Assembly (NCBI RefSeq): GCF_022678625.1
Contig: NZ_JALBYQ010000005.1
Coordinates: 124,001-188,000 of the forward strand
Length of the DNA: 64,000 nucleotides
Direction of reading: 5' to 3'
Origin: Aliiroseovarius subalbicans
GTDB taxonomy: Bacteria; Pseudomonadota; Alphaproteobacteria; Rhodobacterales; Rhodobacteraceae
Every line of letters starts with the position of its first letter. Positions within the stretch are counted from its first letter, which is position 1. This document shows positions 15,844-25,600 of the stretch, piece by piece. Position numbers and translations under genes: made by a program. Below the pieces are notes generated by a model that ran no database searches, was not told where the DNA came from, and saw only the letters and a list, made by a program, of their open reading frames with translations.

Positions 15844-16236
15844 TTAATCGCCGAAACACTTCTTCAGACCATCCGTCTTAACGCCCATTTTTTCCAACCG
15901 CGCGATAATATCGTCATGGCGTTGACGGTCATTCTTATCTTTAGCGTCCACAGCAGGCTGAATTTCCAGCATGATGTTGATTGCTTTGATCAGGGACGGA
16001 ACATGGCCTTTAAGACCCTTTTTGCAAAGCGCCAGGTAGGACGCTTCAAACCCGTCGAGTGACACAGTTTTTCCCTGCGGTGTCCGGGCGCTGACGGGCT
16101 CGGACAGGATCGCTGCGGCATCATTGATCATATCAGATCTGGTTTTCGGGCGCCCCTTTGGATTGCCCGACTGACCCTTTTGCCACTGACAGGATTTTGG
16201 CGGCTTACCAAAGCCGGTTTTGTAGTCGTCAGCCAT
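15844..16236 (-). CDS. DUF5681 domain protein
   Basis: A 130-residue protein with the hallmark GFGKPPKSCQWQKGQSGNPKGRPK at residues about 8-30, a basic glycine/proline-rich motif that defines DUF5681. The C-terminal half is helical (FEASYLALCKKGLKGHVPSL, AINIMLEIQP). DUF5681 proteins recur in alphaproteobacterial islands and phage-like clusters beside ParB/methyltransferase genes; molecular function is not established, and a nucleic-acid-binding role is inferred from the basic motif. Start taken at MADDYKTG; it overlaps the end of the preceding DUF5681-like frame by 8 bases, so the two are one transcript. Confidence 0.78.
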   Translation of the reverse strand: MADDYKTGFGKPPKSCQWQKGQSGNPKGRPKTRSDMINDAAAILSEPVSARTPQGKTVSLDGFEASYLALCKKGLKGHVPSLIKAINIMLEIQPAVDAKDKNDRQRHDDIIARLEKMGVKTDGLKKCFGD

Positions 16237-16614
16237 TGCCGCCTCCATCGTTTTTGACTGTCACGCCCATCCGACTGAGCGCATCAAGCACGCGCCGTTT
16301 TTTCTCTTCCGGGTCGACGTGTTCAGTCCGATTTACCCCGGCTTCGTCCAGAATCCGCCGCTGCAGGCTCATCGCGCGCTGGTCACCCGACAGGGCCTGC
16401 TCCTTCAGTTTGCGGATCAGGGCCTCGCGTATCGACATTTGCCGATCCGCGCCTTTCACGGGAATTCTGCGTTTCAGCACCCGCTGCAACAGCGTGTAGA
16501 TGTCATCCTTCTTTTTGGCCGCCCTTTCGGGTTGCCGGATTTACCTTTTTTGAAACGCGCGTGTTCCGGCGGGCACATGTAGCCCACCGGGGATTTGTCA
16601 TTTTGATCGCTCAT
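16229..16614 (-). pseudogene. DUF5681-like gene with apparent -1 frameshift in an A5 tract
   Basis: From ATG 16614 the minus strand reads MSDQNDKSPVGYMCPPEHAR, then FKKGKSGNPKGRPK, the DUF5681 motif, after which the frame collapses and stops. The natural continuation (DDIYTLLQRVLKRRIPVKGA and onward to 16229) is in another frame. The switch falls at a run of five A on the coding strand (plus positions 16512-16516, five T); six A would give GRPKKKDDIYTLL uninterrupted. The ATG overlaps the methyltransferase stop (ATGA), so translation of the first part is likely. Either a real one-base deletion, a slippery-site readthrough, or a sequencing error. Confidence 0.8.
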
Positions 16615-17987
16615 TCTGCTGCCTCCACTGCAGGCGCTGCGGCTTCATCTGCACGCCGCACAGCGACGCTGGCAAAGCTCTCGCCGGTTTCCGCCAAGAC
16701 CGCTTCATGGCCCGTCAGAGCCGCGTAGCGGCGGCAGATCACGTCGCAATAGATCGGATCAAGTTCGACAAGCCGGGAAACACGACCACAGCGTTCGGCA
16801 GCGATCAGCGTTGTGCCGGAACCGCCAAAGCCATCCAGTACGATATCACCGCGCCGGGTCACATCTTTGATGGCATCCGTTACCAGCGCTACAGGCTTCA
16901 CTGTCGGATGCAGTTCCAGATCCTTCTGGTTTGCACCAAAGCTGTTCACGCCAGGATATTCCCAGACATTGGTGCGATATCGACCGGTATCGCCAAGACC
17001 AAAAGTATTGGTGTGCGCGGCGGTTCCGAATTTGTAAGCAAAGATCAGTTCGTGCTGTGAGCGATAGAATGTGCCCATGCCGCCATTGGTCTTTTTCCAG
17101 ACAATAAGGTTTTTCAGCTCGGAATAGATTTTGCGCCCGGCAATTTGCAGCTCTTCGATGTGCCGCCAGTCCATACAGACAAAGTGAATGGCACCATCCA
17201 GGCTGACATCGCTCATGCCTGAAAGTGCATTTGCCAGAAACCGCGTGAAGCCCGCCTGATCCATTTCACCTGACGCCATCGCAAATTCCCGGTGTTGAAT
17301 AGCGCCGGAGCCACAGACATGACCGCTGATTTTTACATTGTATGGCGGATCGGTGAACACCATGCGGGCGCCATCACCCTGCATCAGTGCCGCGTAGGTC
17401 TCAGGCAGCTGCGCATCGCCGCAGATCAGACGATGATCGCCCAGAAACCAGACATCGCCAGGCTGCGTCACTGGCGCATCAGGCAGAGCCTCGGGCAAAA
17501 TGTCATCCGGTTCTTCACCTTCACCGATATCGCCATCGAGCAGCAAATCCAGTTCGGCTGTTTCAAAGCCGGTGATTTCCAGACCGAAGTCCAGCTCCAT
17601 GTCAGCAAGGGATTGCAGCTCAATCGTGAGAATGTCGCGATCCCAGCCTGCGAGTTCAGCAAGGCGATTGTCGGCAATGACATAGGCGCGCCGCTCAGCA
17701 TCAGACAAATGCGCAAGTTCAATCGTCGGAACTTCGCGCAGGCCCAGCTGCTTTGCCGCGGCAACCCGGCCATGGCCGGCGAGAACGATGCCATCGGGCC
17801 CGGTCAGAACAGGGTTCAGAAAACCAAAGGTTCTGATGGAAGCAGCAATCTGCGCAATCTGTTTGTCAGAATGCGTCCGCGCGTTGCCATCATAGGCAAT
17901 CAGTTTTCGAGGATCGCGATTTACGATTTTCAACCGGGTTTCAGCCGGAAGGGTCGGAGCCGGAGCTCCATTGGAGATTATAGACAT
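16611..17987 (-). CDS. ParB-domain DNA methyltransferase (N4/N6 amino type)
   Basis: A 458-residue two-domain protein. Residues about 20-110 are a ParB/Srx-like domain (NARTHSDKQIAQIAASIRTFG, VLAGHGRVAAAKQLG). Residues about 175-440 are an amino-methyltransferase: GDVWFLGDHRLICGDA, the catalytic TDPPYNV motif (DPPY 213-216), LHPTVKPVAL, and SAM-site DGFGGSGTTLIAAE. The DPPY-before-FxGxG order suits a beta-class enzyme. Such ParB-methylase fusions are common on alphaproteobacterial phages and islands, usually solitary (no cognate nuclease). No nuclease is adjacent here. The start ATG 17987 opens the frame; its stop overlaps the next gene (ATGA). Confidence 0.93.
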   Translation of the reverse strand: MSIISNGAPAPTLPAETRLKIVNRDPRKLIAYDGNARTHSDKQIAQIAASIRTFGFLNPVLTGPDGIVLAGHGRVAAAKQLGLREVPTIELAHLSDAERRAYVIADNRLAELAGWDRDILTIELQSLADMELDFGLEITGFETAELDLLLDGDIGEGEEPDDILPEALPDAPVTQPGDVWFLGDHRLICGDAQLPETYAALMQGDGARMVFTDPPYNVKISGHVCGSGAIQHREFAMASGEMDQAGFTRFLANALSGMSDVSLDGAIHFVCMDWRHIEELQIAGRKIYSELKNLIVWKKTNGGMGTFYRSQHELIFAYKFGTAAHTNTFGLGDTGRYRTNVWEYPGVNSFGANQKDLELHPTVKPVALVTDAIKDVTRRGDIVLDGFGGSGTTLIAAERCGRVSRLVELDPIYCDVICRRYAALTGHEAVLAETGESFASVAVRRADEAAAPAVEAAE

Positions 17988-18205
17988 AGGGATTACCCCA
18001 CAACTTGTGCGCCTACCGGGTCTTCCGGAACCGACGCTGGCCGCGCCCCTGTCTGGGAAGCGCAGCCGGTTTCAAGGAATGTGAAGGCCGAGCCTCAATG
18101 GCTCTTTGCGAAGGGCCGGATTGCTCCGGCACAAGATTGGCAGGCCCTCCCACCGATCACTTCGCTTTGTTCGGTAAAACAACACAAGCTGTGCAGCTTT
18201 ACGAG

Positions 18206-18685
18206 TTACGCCAACCGACGTGCCTTTGGGTAATACATATTTCCGCGGGCATCGCAGAATCCGCCATCAATTTTGAACTCAGTGTTCAGGCGCAACTCTG
18301 CCAGGCTGCGAAGATCGATTTCAAGAGTCTCTGGCAGCCAGTTTCCAAACCTTGCAAGGCGGATCAATCCGATGCTCAAAAGACGCCGCTCCTGCTCAGT
18401 CATATACTGGAGCGGAATTGTTGGAATCGTCGATAGCTTGAGTTTCCTGGCTGCTTTAACACGTCCTTGTCCGCTGAAAATCGAGTCTTCGCCGTTCGTA
18501 ACCACGGGTAAGGAAAATCCAGCATTGCGGATCGTTTCGACGATCGTCTGGATTTGCTCGTCACTATGGCACGGCATGAAGGCACAGCCATAGTCCACGA
18601 GTTCATGGGGAGAAACGTGGATCAATTTCCACCGGCTTGTTGCCGGTAGTTCCAGAGCCTTTGGCTCAGTCTTCAATGTGGGCAT
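18206..18685 (-). CDS. ParB-like nuclease-domain protein without methyltransferase
   Basis: A 159-residue stand-alone ParB/Srx-like domain: VSPHELVDYG, CHSDEQIQTIVETIRNAGF, SGQGRVKAARKL (equivalent of the GHGRV..A motif in the neighbouring fusion), then a helical tail (EQERRLLSIGLIRLARFGNWL). The start was set at MPTLKTEP because AATCC-rich leader sequence before it looks non-coding and an AGGAGGATT ribosome site lies just upstream of that ATG on the minus strand. It precedes the ParB-methyltransferase by 218 bases in the same direction. It looks like a paralogue of that protein's N-terminal domain; role unknown. Confidence 0.75.
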   Translation of the reverse strand: MPTLKTEPKALELPATSRWKLIHVSPHELVDYGCAFMPCHSDEQIQTIVETIRNAGFSLPVVTNGEDSIFSGQGRVKAARKLKLSTIPTIPLQYMTEQERRLLSIGLIRLARFGNWLPETLEIDLRSLAELRLNTEFKIDGGFCDARGNMYYPKARRLA

Positions 18686-19186
18686 TTGGAATCCTCCTAT
18701 ACGCACCACGCCCCCGGACCGTTCCGGTGACTTCAAAACTCAGGCGCGACATTGAAAATGTCGCAATATCTGTTGTTTCCGTTGATGCGTAAGCAGATCC
18801 GAAGAAGCTTACGTGGATGCCAGGCCGTCGACCCGACACGTGCAACAGCCAGAAGCTGTTGACGTTACGTTTGCGGCTACCCAGTCAGATGCCCGGCGCC
18901 AGCCTTAATCACCTGCATTGAGCCTGAGCTCTAAAGCAAGAACTTTTTTTGGTAGAACAGCCAAAAATATATATGGCTTATACAAAAAGTGACATTTTAC
19001 CAAGTTTTACCAAGCGTCAGTGCCCGAGAAACTGATCATTTGAGGTGCTTTTGATAGAAGTCGAAACACCGGTGATTCTATTCATATTCAGGGCCCCGGG
19101 TCCGCCGAAGCGAGCTGGTCTGTGCTGTTTCGGGAATGACGCTGGACCGGTCAGGTCCTTTCGAAGGACCGGTTTGACATGTATTA
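18686..19186. other. Intergenic region between ParB-like gene and helicase array
   Basis: About 500 bases with no gene. An AT-rich patch near 18945-19015 (AAAATATATATGG and a TTTTACCAAG direct repeat in tandem) is a likely promoter area for the ParB unit on the minus strand. At 19154-19170 a perfect palindrome GGTCCTT-TCG-AAGGACC sits 17 bases beyond the helicase stop, probably the transcript end of the DISARM-like array. No RNA gene was recognised. Confidence 0.45.
19154..19170 (-). terminator. Palindrome at the 3' end of the helicase array (probable terminator hairpin)
   Basis: GGTCCTTTCGAAGGACC can form a 7-base-pair stem with a tight loop; it lies just after the stop codon of the NERD-helicase gene, the last gene of the minus-strand array. 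There is no T tract, so a Rho-independent role is only suggested. Confidence 0.4.
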
Positions 19187-20854
19187 CTAGCCCTCATCTT
19201 CCTTCATCATGGTTATTCGAGCGATGTCTTCAGACGTTCCTGCCAGCTCAAGCAGAATATTTGCCCGGCTTGTGGCGACATAAATCAGCTCAGGATCTAG
19301 CAATTCCTCAAGGCCAATTACAAAGACGCAGGGGCGGGACAGACCTTTGAACCTGCGGACAGAGTCGAAGATGATGTGGTTGGGGGCCAGGTCATCCGCC
19401 CGACAAGTTTCGATGCCAGCAATTTTTCCTGGCGGCGCCTTCAAGTCGTTCGAGTTGCCTGATAGCACGGCTATCTGCCCAACACCGACCTGGGAGGATG
19501 ACAACAGGCGAGCTATTCGCTCATTGACTTTGGAAAACGCGAGGTCGCTTGAGCGACACTCCATTACGCCGACCGGTTCGCCTTCAGGGCCAATGGCAGT
19601 TGACCGCCGACCCTCGTACCACTTGGAGATAAGTGCATGAATGCGTCGAGTGTTTCTGAGGTTTCGCGTCAGTGGAATGGCTGACTGCGGCAACGCTGAG
19701 ATGAAGTTGTCGTCCTGCGTGAAAAGACGCTGATTGTCGTCGAAAAACACACAGAAGCGCTGGTCGCCTCCATCCTTCAGGATTAGTCGCAAAGAGTTTA
19801 ACCATGAGTCACGAAAATCCTGGCCTTCATCGATTATGATTGTATCGAAGCCGAGATCACGTCGGCTACCCACTGCCTCCATCAGAGCTTCTGGCAGGTG
19901 AGTATCAAACAGAGCCTGCCCGGCGTTTGCAGGCAACTGAATTGAAACCTCTTCAGCGAACTTGCGGCAGAGTGAGTGGAAACTGGCGACGACAAGGTTC
20001 TCCTGATCTCCACACGAGTTCTGAAGATGATTTGCCAGTGGCGCGTTGAAACAGGTTAACAAAGTACGCTGTCCGTCCTTTGCAAATCTGATGGCAGCTT
20101 CAATTGCCAATACGGTTTTCCCACTTCCCGCTCCGCCAGAAATCGCTAGTTCATGGTTGTCAGTCAGGGAGTCAAGAATCCAAGCCTGCTCGCCGGTCAG
20201 ACGTTCTATTTCCTTGGCGTCATCCGCGAGGCTGCAACCGATATGAGCATGGAGTTCGAAGTGGCTAGCCAAGAGTTCTTCGAGCGCCTTCAATCCATCA
20301 AGGCCAAGTGGCTCTTCGCGCGCATCAGCCCCTTCCGTCATTCGGCGCACGACCCAGCGATCAAGTTTCGCCATGTCGTCACCAAAGGCTACGATTTCGA
20401 GCGGTGCATAAGATGCAAGTGCCTGGGACGGTCGCGTGCTTCCCGGGAGGATTGCCCCGTGACGTACTCGTAGGAAACGACTGCCAAGACGCTTCTTTAT
20501 TCGCTTGAGAAAGTGATGCTTACTGCTCCGAGCCTGCGAAATCGGATTCTTAATTCTGAACGTGAATCCATCCCGGTCAGTAGTCAACCATTGACCATCT
20601 TCCTTGCGACAGCTTACACGCCCACCCTTGACTTCAAGAAAAAGAAGTCCGTTCTCGCGATGCGCAACGATGAAGTCAGCCTCACCGTCAAATTCGCCGC
20701 CGCCAGCATCCGCTTCATGCCACGAGCGTGAATAATAGACATTGTAGTCGCCTGCGAGTTGGTCGCGAAGCTTCTCGTAAACACGAATTTCAGAAGACAG
20801 TTTTTGATTTTCAATAACATGTTTAGGAAGCTGCGACGGATACATTCGGGCCAT
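19187..20854 (-). CDS. NERD-domain UvrD/Rep-like helicase (DISARM-like array)
   Basis: About 555 residues. N-terminal NERD nuclease-related domain: FDGEADFIV...GLLFLEVKGG, with the Asp-Glu-x-Lys core (D, E, K near 60, 74, 76). Then an SF1 helicase: ISGGAGSGKTVLAIE (Walker A about 241), LTCFNAPLANHL (motif Ia), ASFHSLC, IIIDEGQDF (motif II, DEGQ), LTRNLRNTRRI, VRRFKGLSRPCVFVIGL, and YVATSRA. Start: ATG 20854 has GGGGG nine bases upstream; a GTG at 20860 overlaps the DrmB stop and is also possible. It is last in the operon UvrD-DrmA-DrmB-NERD helicase. Predicted to process foreign DNA; not part of the classical DISARM gene set. Confidence 0.85.
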   Translation of the reverse strand: MARMYPSQLPKHVIENQKLSSEIRVYEKLRDQLAGDYNVYYSRSWHEADAGGGEFDGEADFIVAHRENGLLFLEVKGGRVSCRKEDGQWLTTDRDGFTFRIKNPISQARSSKHHFLKRIKKRLGSRFLRVRHGAILPGSTRPSQALASYAPLEIVAFGDDMAKLDRWVVRRMTEGADAREEPLGLDGLKALEELLASHFELHAHIGCSLADDAKEIERLTGEQAWILDSLTDNHELAISGGAGSGKTVLAIEAAIRFAKDGQRTLLTCFNAPLANHLQNSCGDQENLVVASFHSLCRKFAEEVSIQLPANAGQALFDTHLPEALMEAVGSRRDLGFDTIIIDEGQDFRDSWLNSLRLILKDGGDQRFCVFFDDNQRLFTQDDNFISALPQSAIPLTRNLRNTRRIHALISKWYEGRRSTAIGPEGEPVGVMECRSSDLAFSKVNERIARLLSSSQVGVGQIAVLSGNSNDLKAPPGKIAGIETCRADDLAPNHIIFDSVRRFKGLSRPCVFVIGLEELLDPELIYVATSRANILLELAGTSEDIARITMMKEDEG

Positions 20855-20856
20855 AA

Positions 20857-22677
20857 TCACTCGCCCCCGTTGAGAATTTTTCTGAAGAATCCGATTTTAG
20901 GCTGGTCCGGTGTGCCGACAAGCATGCCGCGATCAAGATGCCGATTAAAATGCTCGCAGGAAGTTTCAGGAAGAAATGTGCAGCAATGGCATGCCGCAGA
21001 CCCTGAGCCTTCCGACAAAGACAGGATCCCACTGCTGCAAAGCGGATCGGAGGAGCACCATTCCAGATCACGTAAGGCTGAAACCAAAAGCGGTCCCAAT
21101 TCACTTGTTCGCCCCTTTCGCGATAGCCCGCCCAATGTGCCATCGGAATCCGGCGCCGATGTATAGAGAAGGAAGCCGCACATTCCACCCGGACCAGACG
21201 AAACGTACAGCCGCTCTCTGATGGAAGCGGTAGAATATCCACTGTCCAGTGAAAGCTGCTCCGCAAGGGCGTGCGCGGTCGTGTGTACCAAAAGGAAACG
21301 CGGCGAGATCGTCATCGGGAACGGGCGATCGTCTCCATTGTGCTCTCGCCAGGTGTTCTCCGCCGCAAAGTGCGCCTCTTTAGCCCGGTCAGAAACCTCT
21401 TTTCGCGCTTCCCATTTTGAGACCTCTTCTTCATCAAAGTTTATGAAGATCCCTTCTCCACGCACTTCAATAGCAGGGAGCCAGTTCAGCTTTGTGTCCG
21501 AAAGTGGCGCAACAAATGCACTGTTATCGTTGGCTTCAACAGCATTGAGCCGACTGAAACCTCGCAACACCCGGACCTCACGCAATCGTTCAACTGACAC
21601 GAGGTGACTCAGGTATCCTGACATCTCAGGTGGCAGGATCTGTGGGTTGATTTGGAACTCGGGGAAATGCTCGTCACCTGCAATCCCGGAGCAAAGCATC
21701 ATATGTTCGTTGGGTCGAAGATCGCCCGTTTGGTCATCCAGCAAAACAAGCAAAGTCAGGATTCTTGCCGCCAGTTCCTCTGCAGTAACCTGTGGATCTG
21801 GCCAAACCGGGTGTATCTTTCTCTTCACATAGAGAGGGAGCTGGTTCCGATCGTCCAGCGATATCAGATCATCCCAGAATTCCTCCAGCATATCTCGGAA
21901 AGAACCACCAAAGGGAGGTACATCTAACGCCGAGGCAATGACCGGAAAGTACGCATTTGAAGCACCTCGCTGAATTGCTACAGGCTGATGGCTGCAACCC
22001 TTGGCCTCAGATTTCAGCCAAGGCGACTTTCCATCACAAGGCAGCTTTCCAAGTGCTCCTGGGGAAAGAGCCCCGTCCAGATCCCTTTCTTGTTTGCACT
22101 CGGTACAGTGAACTTTCAGCCCCTTCAAACCGGCGCCATCGCCAATCAGTTTTAGAGGTTTCCTTTTTGAACACTTCTCAAGATGTCTTGGCCATGACGT
22201 CCACGGAAAGTCCTGAAGATGCCCGGCAGGACAAGTGACGACAAATCGAACCGGCACTGCGTAGACTTTTCTGATCCGTTTCCCTCTACCAGTACTGCAA
22301 TTTGTGCAGTAAAGTTCAGGCTTTTCGATCTCAGAGCCCCAGAAGCGGCTTCTCTGCAAAAGATTGCAACTCGGGCAAACATGCCAGTCAGGAAAGCGAT
22401 ATGCGGGCAACAGGCGCGGCCTCTTGGTCGGTCCGAACCGTTCCTCACCGACAGGTGGCAAGCGAAATCCGCGAACTTGCAGGCGCACCTGGAGAGGCTC
22501 GTGATTGATACGCTGGTCATTCAGCAAGCCCGGCTTGGCCGAAAGTTTATCCCAGGACTCGAGGCCAGCGGCCACCACAGAAATCGGCGCCCCGTTTTCA
22601 CCACGAAAGTCAATAATGGCCCCAGGACCATTGCCGGAGAGAACCTGACTTCTTCGAATTTTCCCAATAGGTTTCAA
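20857..22677 (-). CDS. drmB: DrmB-like DUF1998 protein (DISARM core)
   Basis: A 606-residue protein with the typical DrmB opening (KIRRSQVLSGNGPGAIIDF), which in the family precedes cysteine-rich DUF1998 modules. Zinc-site candidates: CPSCNLL and CTNC (about 100-130), CTEC, and the C-terminal group CSSDPLC...ACHCCTFLPETSCEHFN. VHTTAHALAEQLSLDSGYSTASIRERLY is characteristic of DUF1998. Start is TTG 22677, which overlaps the DrmA stop (TTGA) and has GGAGA about 8 bases upstream. In DISARM (Ofir 2018 gene names) DrmB works with the helicase DrmA at the DNA. Its partner DrmA is directly upstream here; a DrmC is not seen. Confidence 0.88.
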   Translation of the reverse strand: MKPIGKIRRSQVLSGNGPGAIIDFRGENGAPISVVAAGLESWDKLSAKPGLLNDQRINHEPLQVRLQVRGFRLPPVGEERFGPTKRPRLLPAYRFPDWHVCPSCNLLQRSRFWGSEIEKPELYCTNCSTGRGKRIRKVYAVPVRFVVTCPAGHLQDFPWTSWPRHLEKCSKRKPLKLIGDGAGLKGLKVHCTECKQERDLDGALSPGALGKLPCDGKSPWLKSEAKGCSHQPVAIQRGASNAYFPVIASALDVPPFGGSFRDMLEEFWDDLISLDDRNQLPLYVKRKIHPVWPDPQVTAEELAARILTLLVLLDDQTGDLRPNEHMMLCSGIAGDEHFPEFQINPQILPPEMSGYLSHLVSVERLREVRVLRGFSRLNAVEANDNSAFVAPLSDTKLNWLPAIEVRGEGIFINFDEEEVSKWEARKEVSDRAKEAHFAAENTWREHNGDDRPFPMTISPRFLLVHTTAHALAEQLSLDSGYSTASIRERLYVSSGPGGMCGFLLYTSAPDSDGTLGGLSRKGRTSELGPLLVSALRDLEWCSSDPLCSSGILSLSEGSGSAACHCCTFLPETSCEHFNRHLDRGMLVGTPDQPKIGFFRKILNGGE

Positions 22678-25600
22678 TAATTTGTCTCCGTTTCTCGGGA
22701 TCCACCAAGGAGAACGAACGGCGTCGATGCCTCAACGGTCCGTAGTGAATTTGGCGTCGGTTTCTGCTTGCTGAAGCGCGCTCTGTTTCCGCGTTCAGCT
22801 GCTGCTTCTGCGGAGGTTAAGAGCGCATCGTGATAGTCGCTCCAGTAATCACTAAGACCTTGATGGTCGAACCAGTCATCAAGGAAACTGTCGAGCTGAC
22901 GGCGCGCAGCTTCAGCCTCGGCCGGATCGATGCGCTGGATCCGATCAACGATCTTATCCAGCAACTCCTCTGCTTCCTTCTGATGCTGTTCAATGGCTCC
23001 CGGGTCCGTCATTCCGTCTACAAGGTGGCGAACCAGCGCCACATACGGAGCATGAAGTGCTCTGTCTCGGGCGCGCGGTGCGAAGGGTGTGACACTTGTA
23101 GCCTCGACGTCTCGATAAAGACTGCGGTGCCAGCTGGCGAAAGTCTCATACCGGCTGCGGTCTCGAGATTTCGCGGCGTTGAACAGGGTAATCACAAGGC
23201 CGGGAGCACGGCTGCTGCGACCAACTCGGCTGGTAGCCTGAATATACTCAGCGATAGTTTTCGGCTGCCCGTTGACCAACATCAAGCCAAGTCGCGGAAC
23301 GTCCATTCCAACCGAAATCATGTTGCTGGCCAACACGATGTCGATGTGATCCGGATCGTTCCATGGCCGCTCCAGATCCTTCAGGAAGCGAGGGATTTCG
23401 CTTGAGCGAACACGGCTCGTCAACTCGATTTGTGTCTGAGCATCGCGCTCTGGCTCCTTCCCATGGCGCGCAGCATAATCATGAATACTTCGTGCCGCGT
23501 CGTCTCGCATCAGAACCAGCGCACCACCGAGTTCCCGTAGTGAATTGAAATAGTTTACCAGCGTCCAGTAGCCGTCACGCGACTTGTCATCCAATCTCTT
23601 GTCAGTCGCCGCCTGCAGAAGCGAAGCTGCGACCGCTTGTTGAGTGAACTTGGCGGAACGTCCGACCGTAGTGATGCCAACGTACCGACGGCCGGGCACA
23701 GTACGATCCTCAACCGCGAACCCTGAATTGGTGTGATCGAGCCCCGGCGGCGGAAACTGAAAAGAGTTACGGTCAAACAGCGCTCTGATCTGCGCTTCAG
23801 CACGACGGATTGTTGCAGTCGAACCAATGATTTTTGGCCGATAACCCGACGTGTCACGACACAACTCGTCGATGGCAGTTTCATAGAGGCCCGCGAGACT
23901 TCCAAGAGGCCCTGAGATAAGATGCAACTCATCCTGAATGATAAGTTCCGGCGGGTCTGACGGTGTTCCGATACCGAACAAACGGCCCGATGTCTGATTT
24001 CGTGTGATCTGTGCGTACTTATCCACCGTACCAATGATGAGCGTCGGCTGTTCGCGATACACGTCCTCGTCAACCGTCCAGACAGGTACGGGGCTTATTG
24101 CCTGGGCCAATTCGCAAGACGCCGAATTACAACATGCTTCGACCCGATCACCATTGACGGAAAGTTTCCACTCCATAGGCTCGTGGCAGCAAGGACATGT
24201 TCGCAACTGCGCGGGAGAGCTTTCGCCGTTGTTTGCCAATGCTCTATCGGCACCCGCCACAGTATTTGGCGTTGCCCCTTCACCGACCCAGAGGCCGAGA
24301 GAAATCGGTGCGTCAGTGGCGAAGTGCTCTGGCACCTGACTTATGCCCGCATCGGCTTTGCCAAGCCGGATCAATTCACAGGCCAAAATAAGAGCAGCTG
24401 CTCTCTCAAATTGCTGAATTGTAAGTAGACGAAGCGTGTACCTCATAAAGGTGGTCACCCCCGCACCGCCCGGATCACCAGCGGCTCTGAGGCGCCGGAG
24501 GAAGATCGTAAAGGCTGTGAGGAGCAAATATGCTTCTGTTTTTCCGCCTCCGGTTGGGAACCAAAGGAGATCCATTGTCTCTCGCTCGGGCGAGGCGCTA
24601 TTGGCAAGGGATTCCAAACTCAGAAGTGCAAAACCGAGCTGGAAAGGCCTCCATGACAGTTCCGGTGGATCGGGCTCGACCCTCCAGGAATATTGAAGTG
24701 CAAGTGCAGCATTGGCCATCCGAAAGGCATCGAGAACATCAGGTGCTTCTGCCAGAAGCGAGATACCTCTTCGCATCCGGTCCTCTGCCGCACGGCAACG
24801 CCTCATGTGTAGGTCACCTTGTTCAGCCAGTTGCGCTGGGAGCTCGGCAACACCACCCTCGGTCTTAGCGATCCATGCCGAATATGCATCCACAAATGCA
24901 CTCAAAGCTTCGCAAAGCTCAATTCTGTCCTGCGTTGCGAGCCAGCGGGCGCTAAGTGCGGCACGAACTTTGTCACTTTCGAACTCGACATCACCCGCTG
25001 CGCTAACAACGTGAACGGTCGATTCCGGAAACCAGCTGGTTTTTATCTCCTTGATTGTGCCATCGACCGGTTCCTTCCAGGTTGCGGAACACGTGTGTCC
25101 CACAGCCCATTGCTGCACATTCTTGTAAAGCAGACCGGTTGATTTTGCATCGTCGTCTTGAGTTGCTCCCGCCACGCGTTCTGGCTTTGGGACCAGGCGG
25201 CATTCCCGATCGCATTGAACAGACAAAGAAACCTGGAACAAAGCGGCTTCTTCGTTTGCCTCACGACTTTTTGCCCGCGCTGGCTTGGTATCGTTGGTCA
25301 GTGCCAGAGTAACCAGCAGGACATCTGTCCAGGGTGCAACACGGACATGAAGGCTTGCGCCGGAGAGCCCGTGTTCCGCCAGACTGATTGTCGGAACTTC
25401 ATCAGATTGTAATTTATCGAGTCGAAGAACGAGTTCCGCCACATGCGACTCGCGTCGCCAATCTTTTCTGCGTCGAGTTTGGGACCCCTCATCCTCGTTC
25501 TCAGGCTCCTCGGCTCGATAACGGGCTCCTTCAACCCGCACACGCAATGAAGCGCCATTCCCCAGCGACTGAACCCCGAACGACAAGCCGATGGAGCTCG

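Noticed and set aside
17292-18233. Plus-strand 313-residue ORF
   Set aside because: Antisense to the ParB-methyltransferase gene; no domain and no ribosome site.
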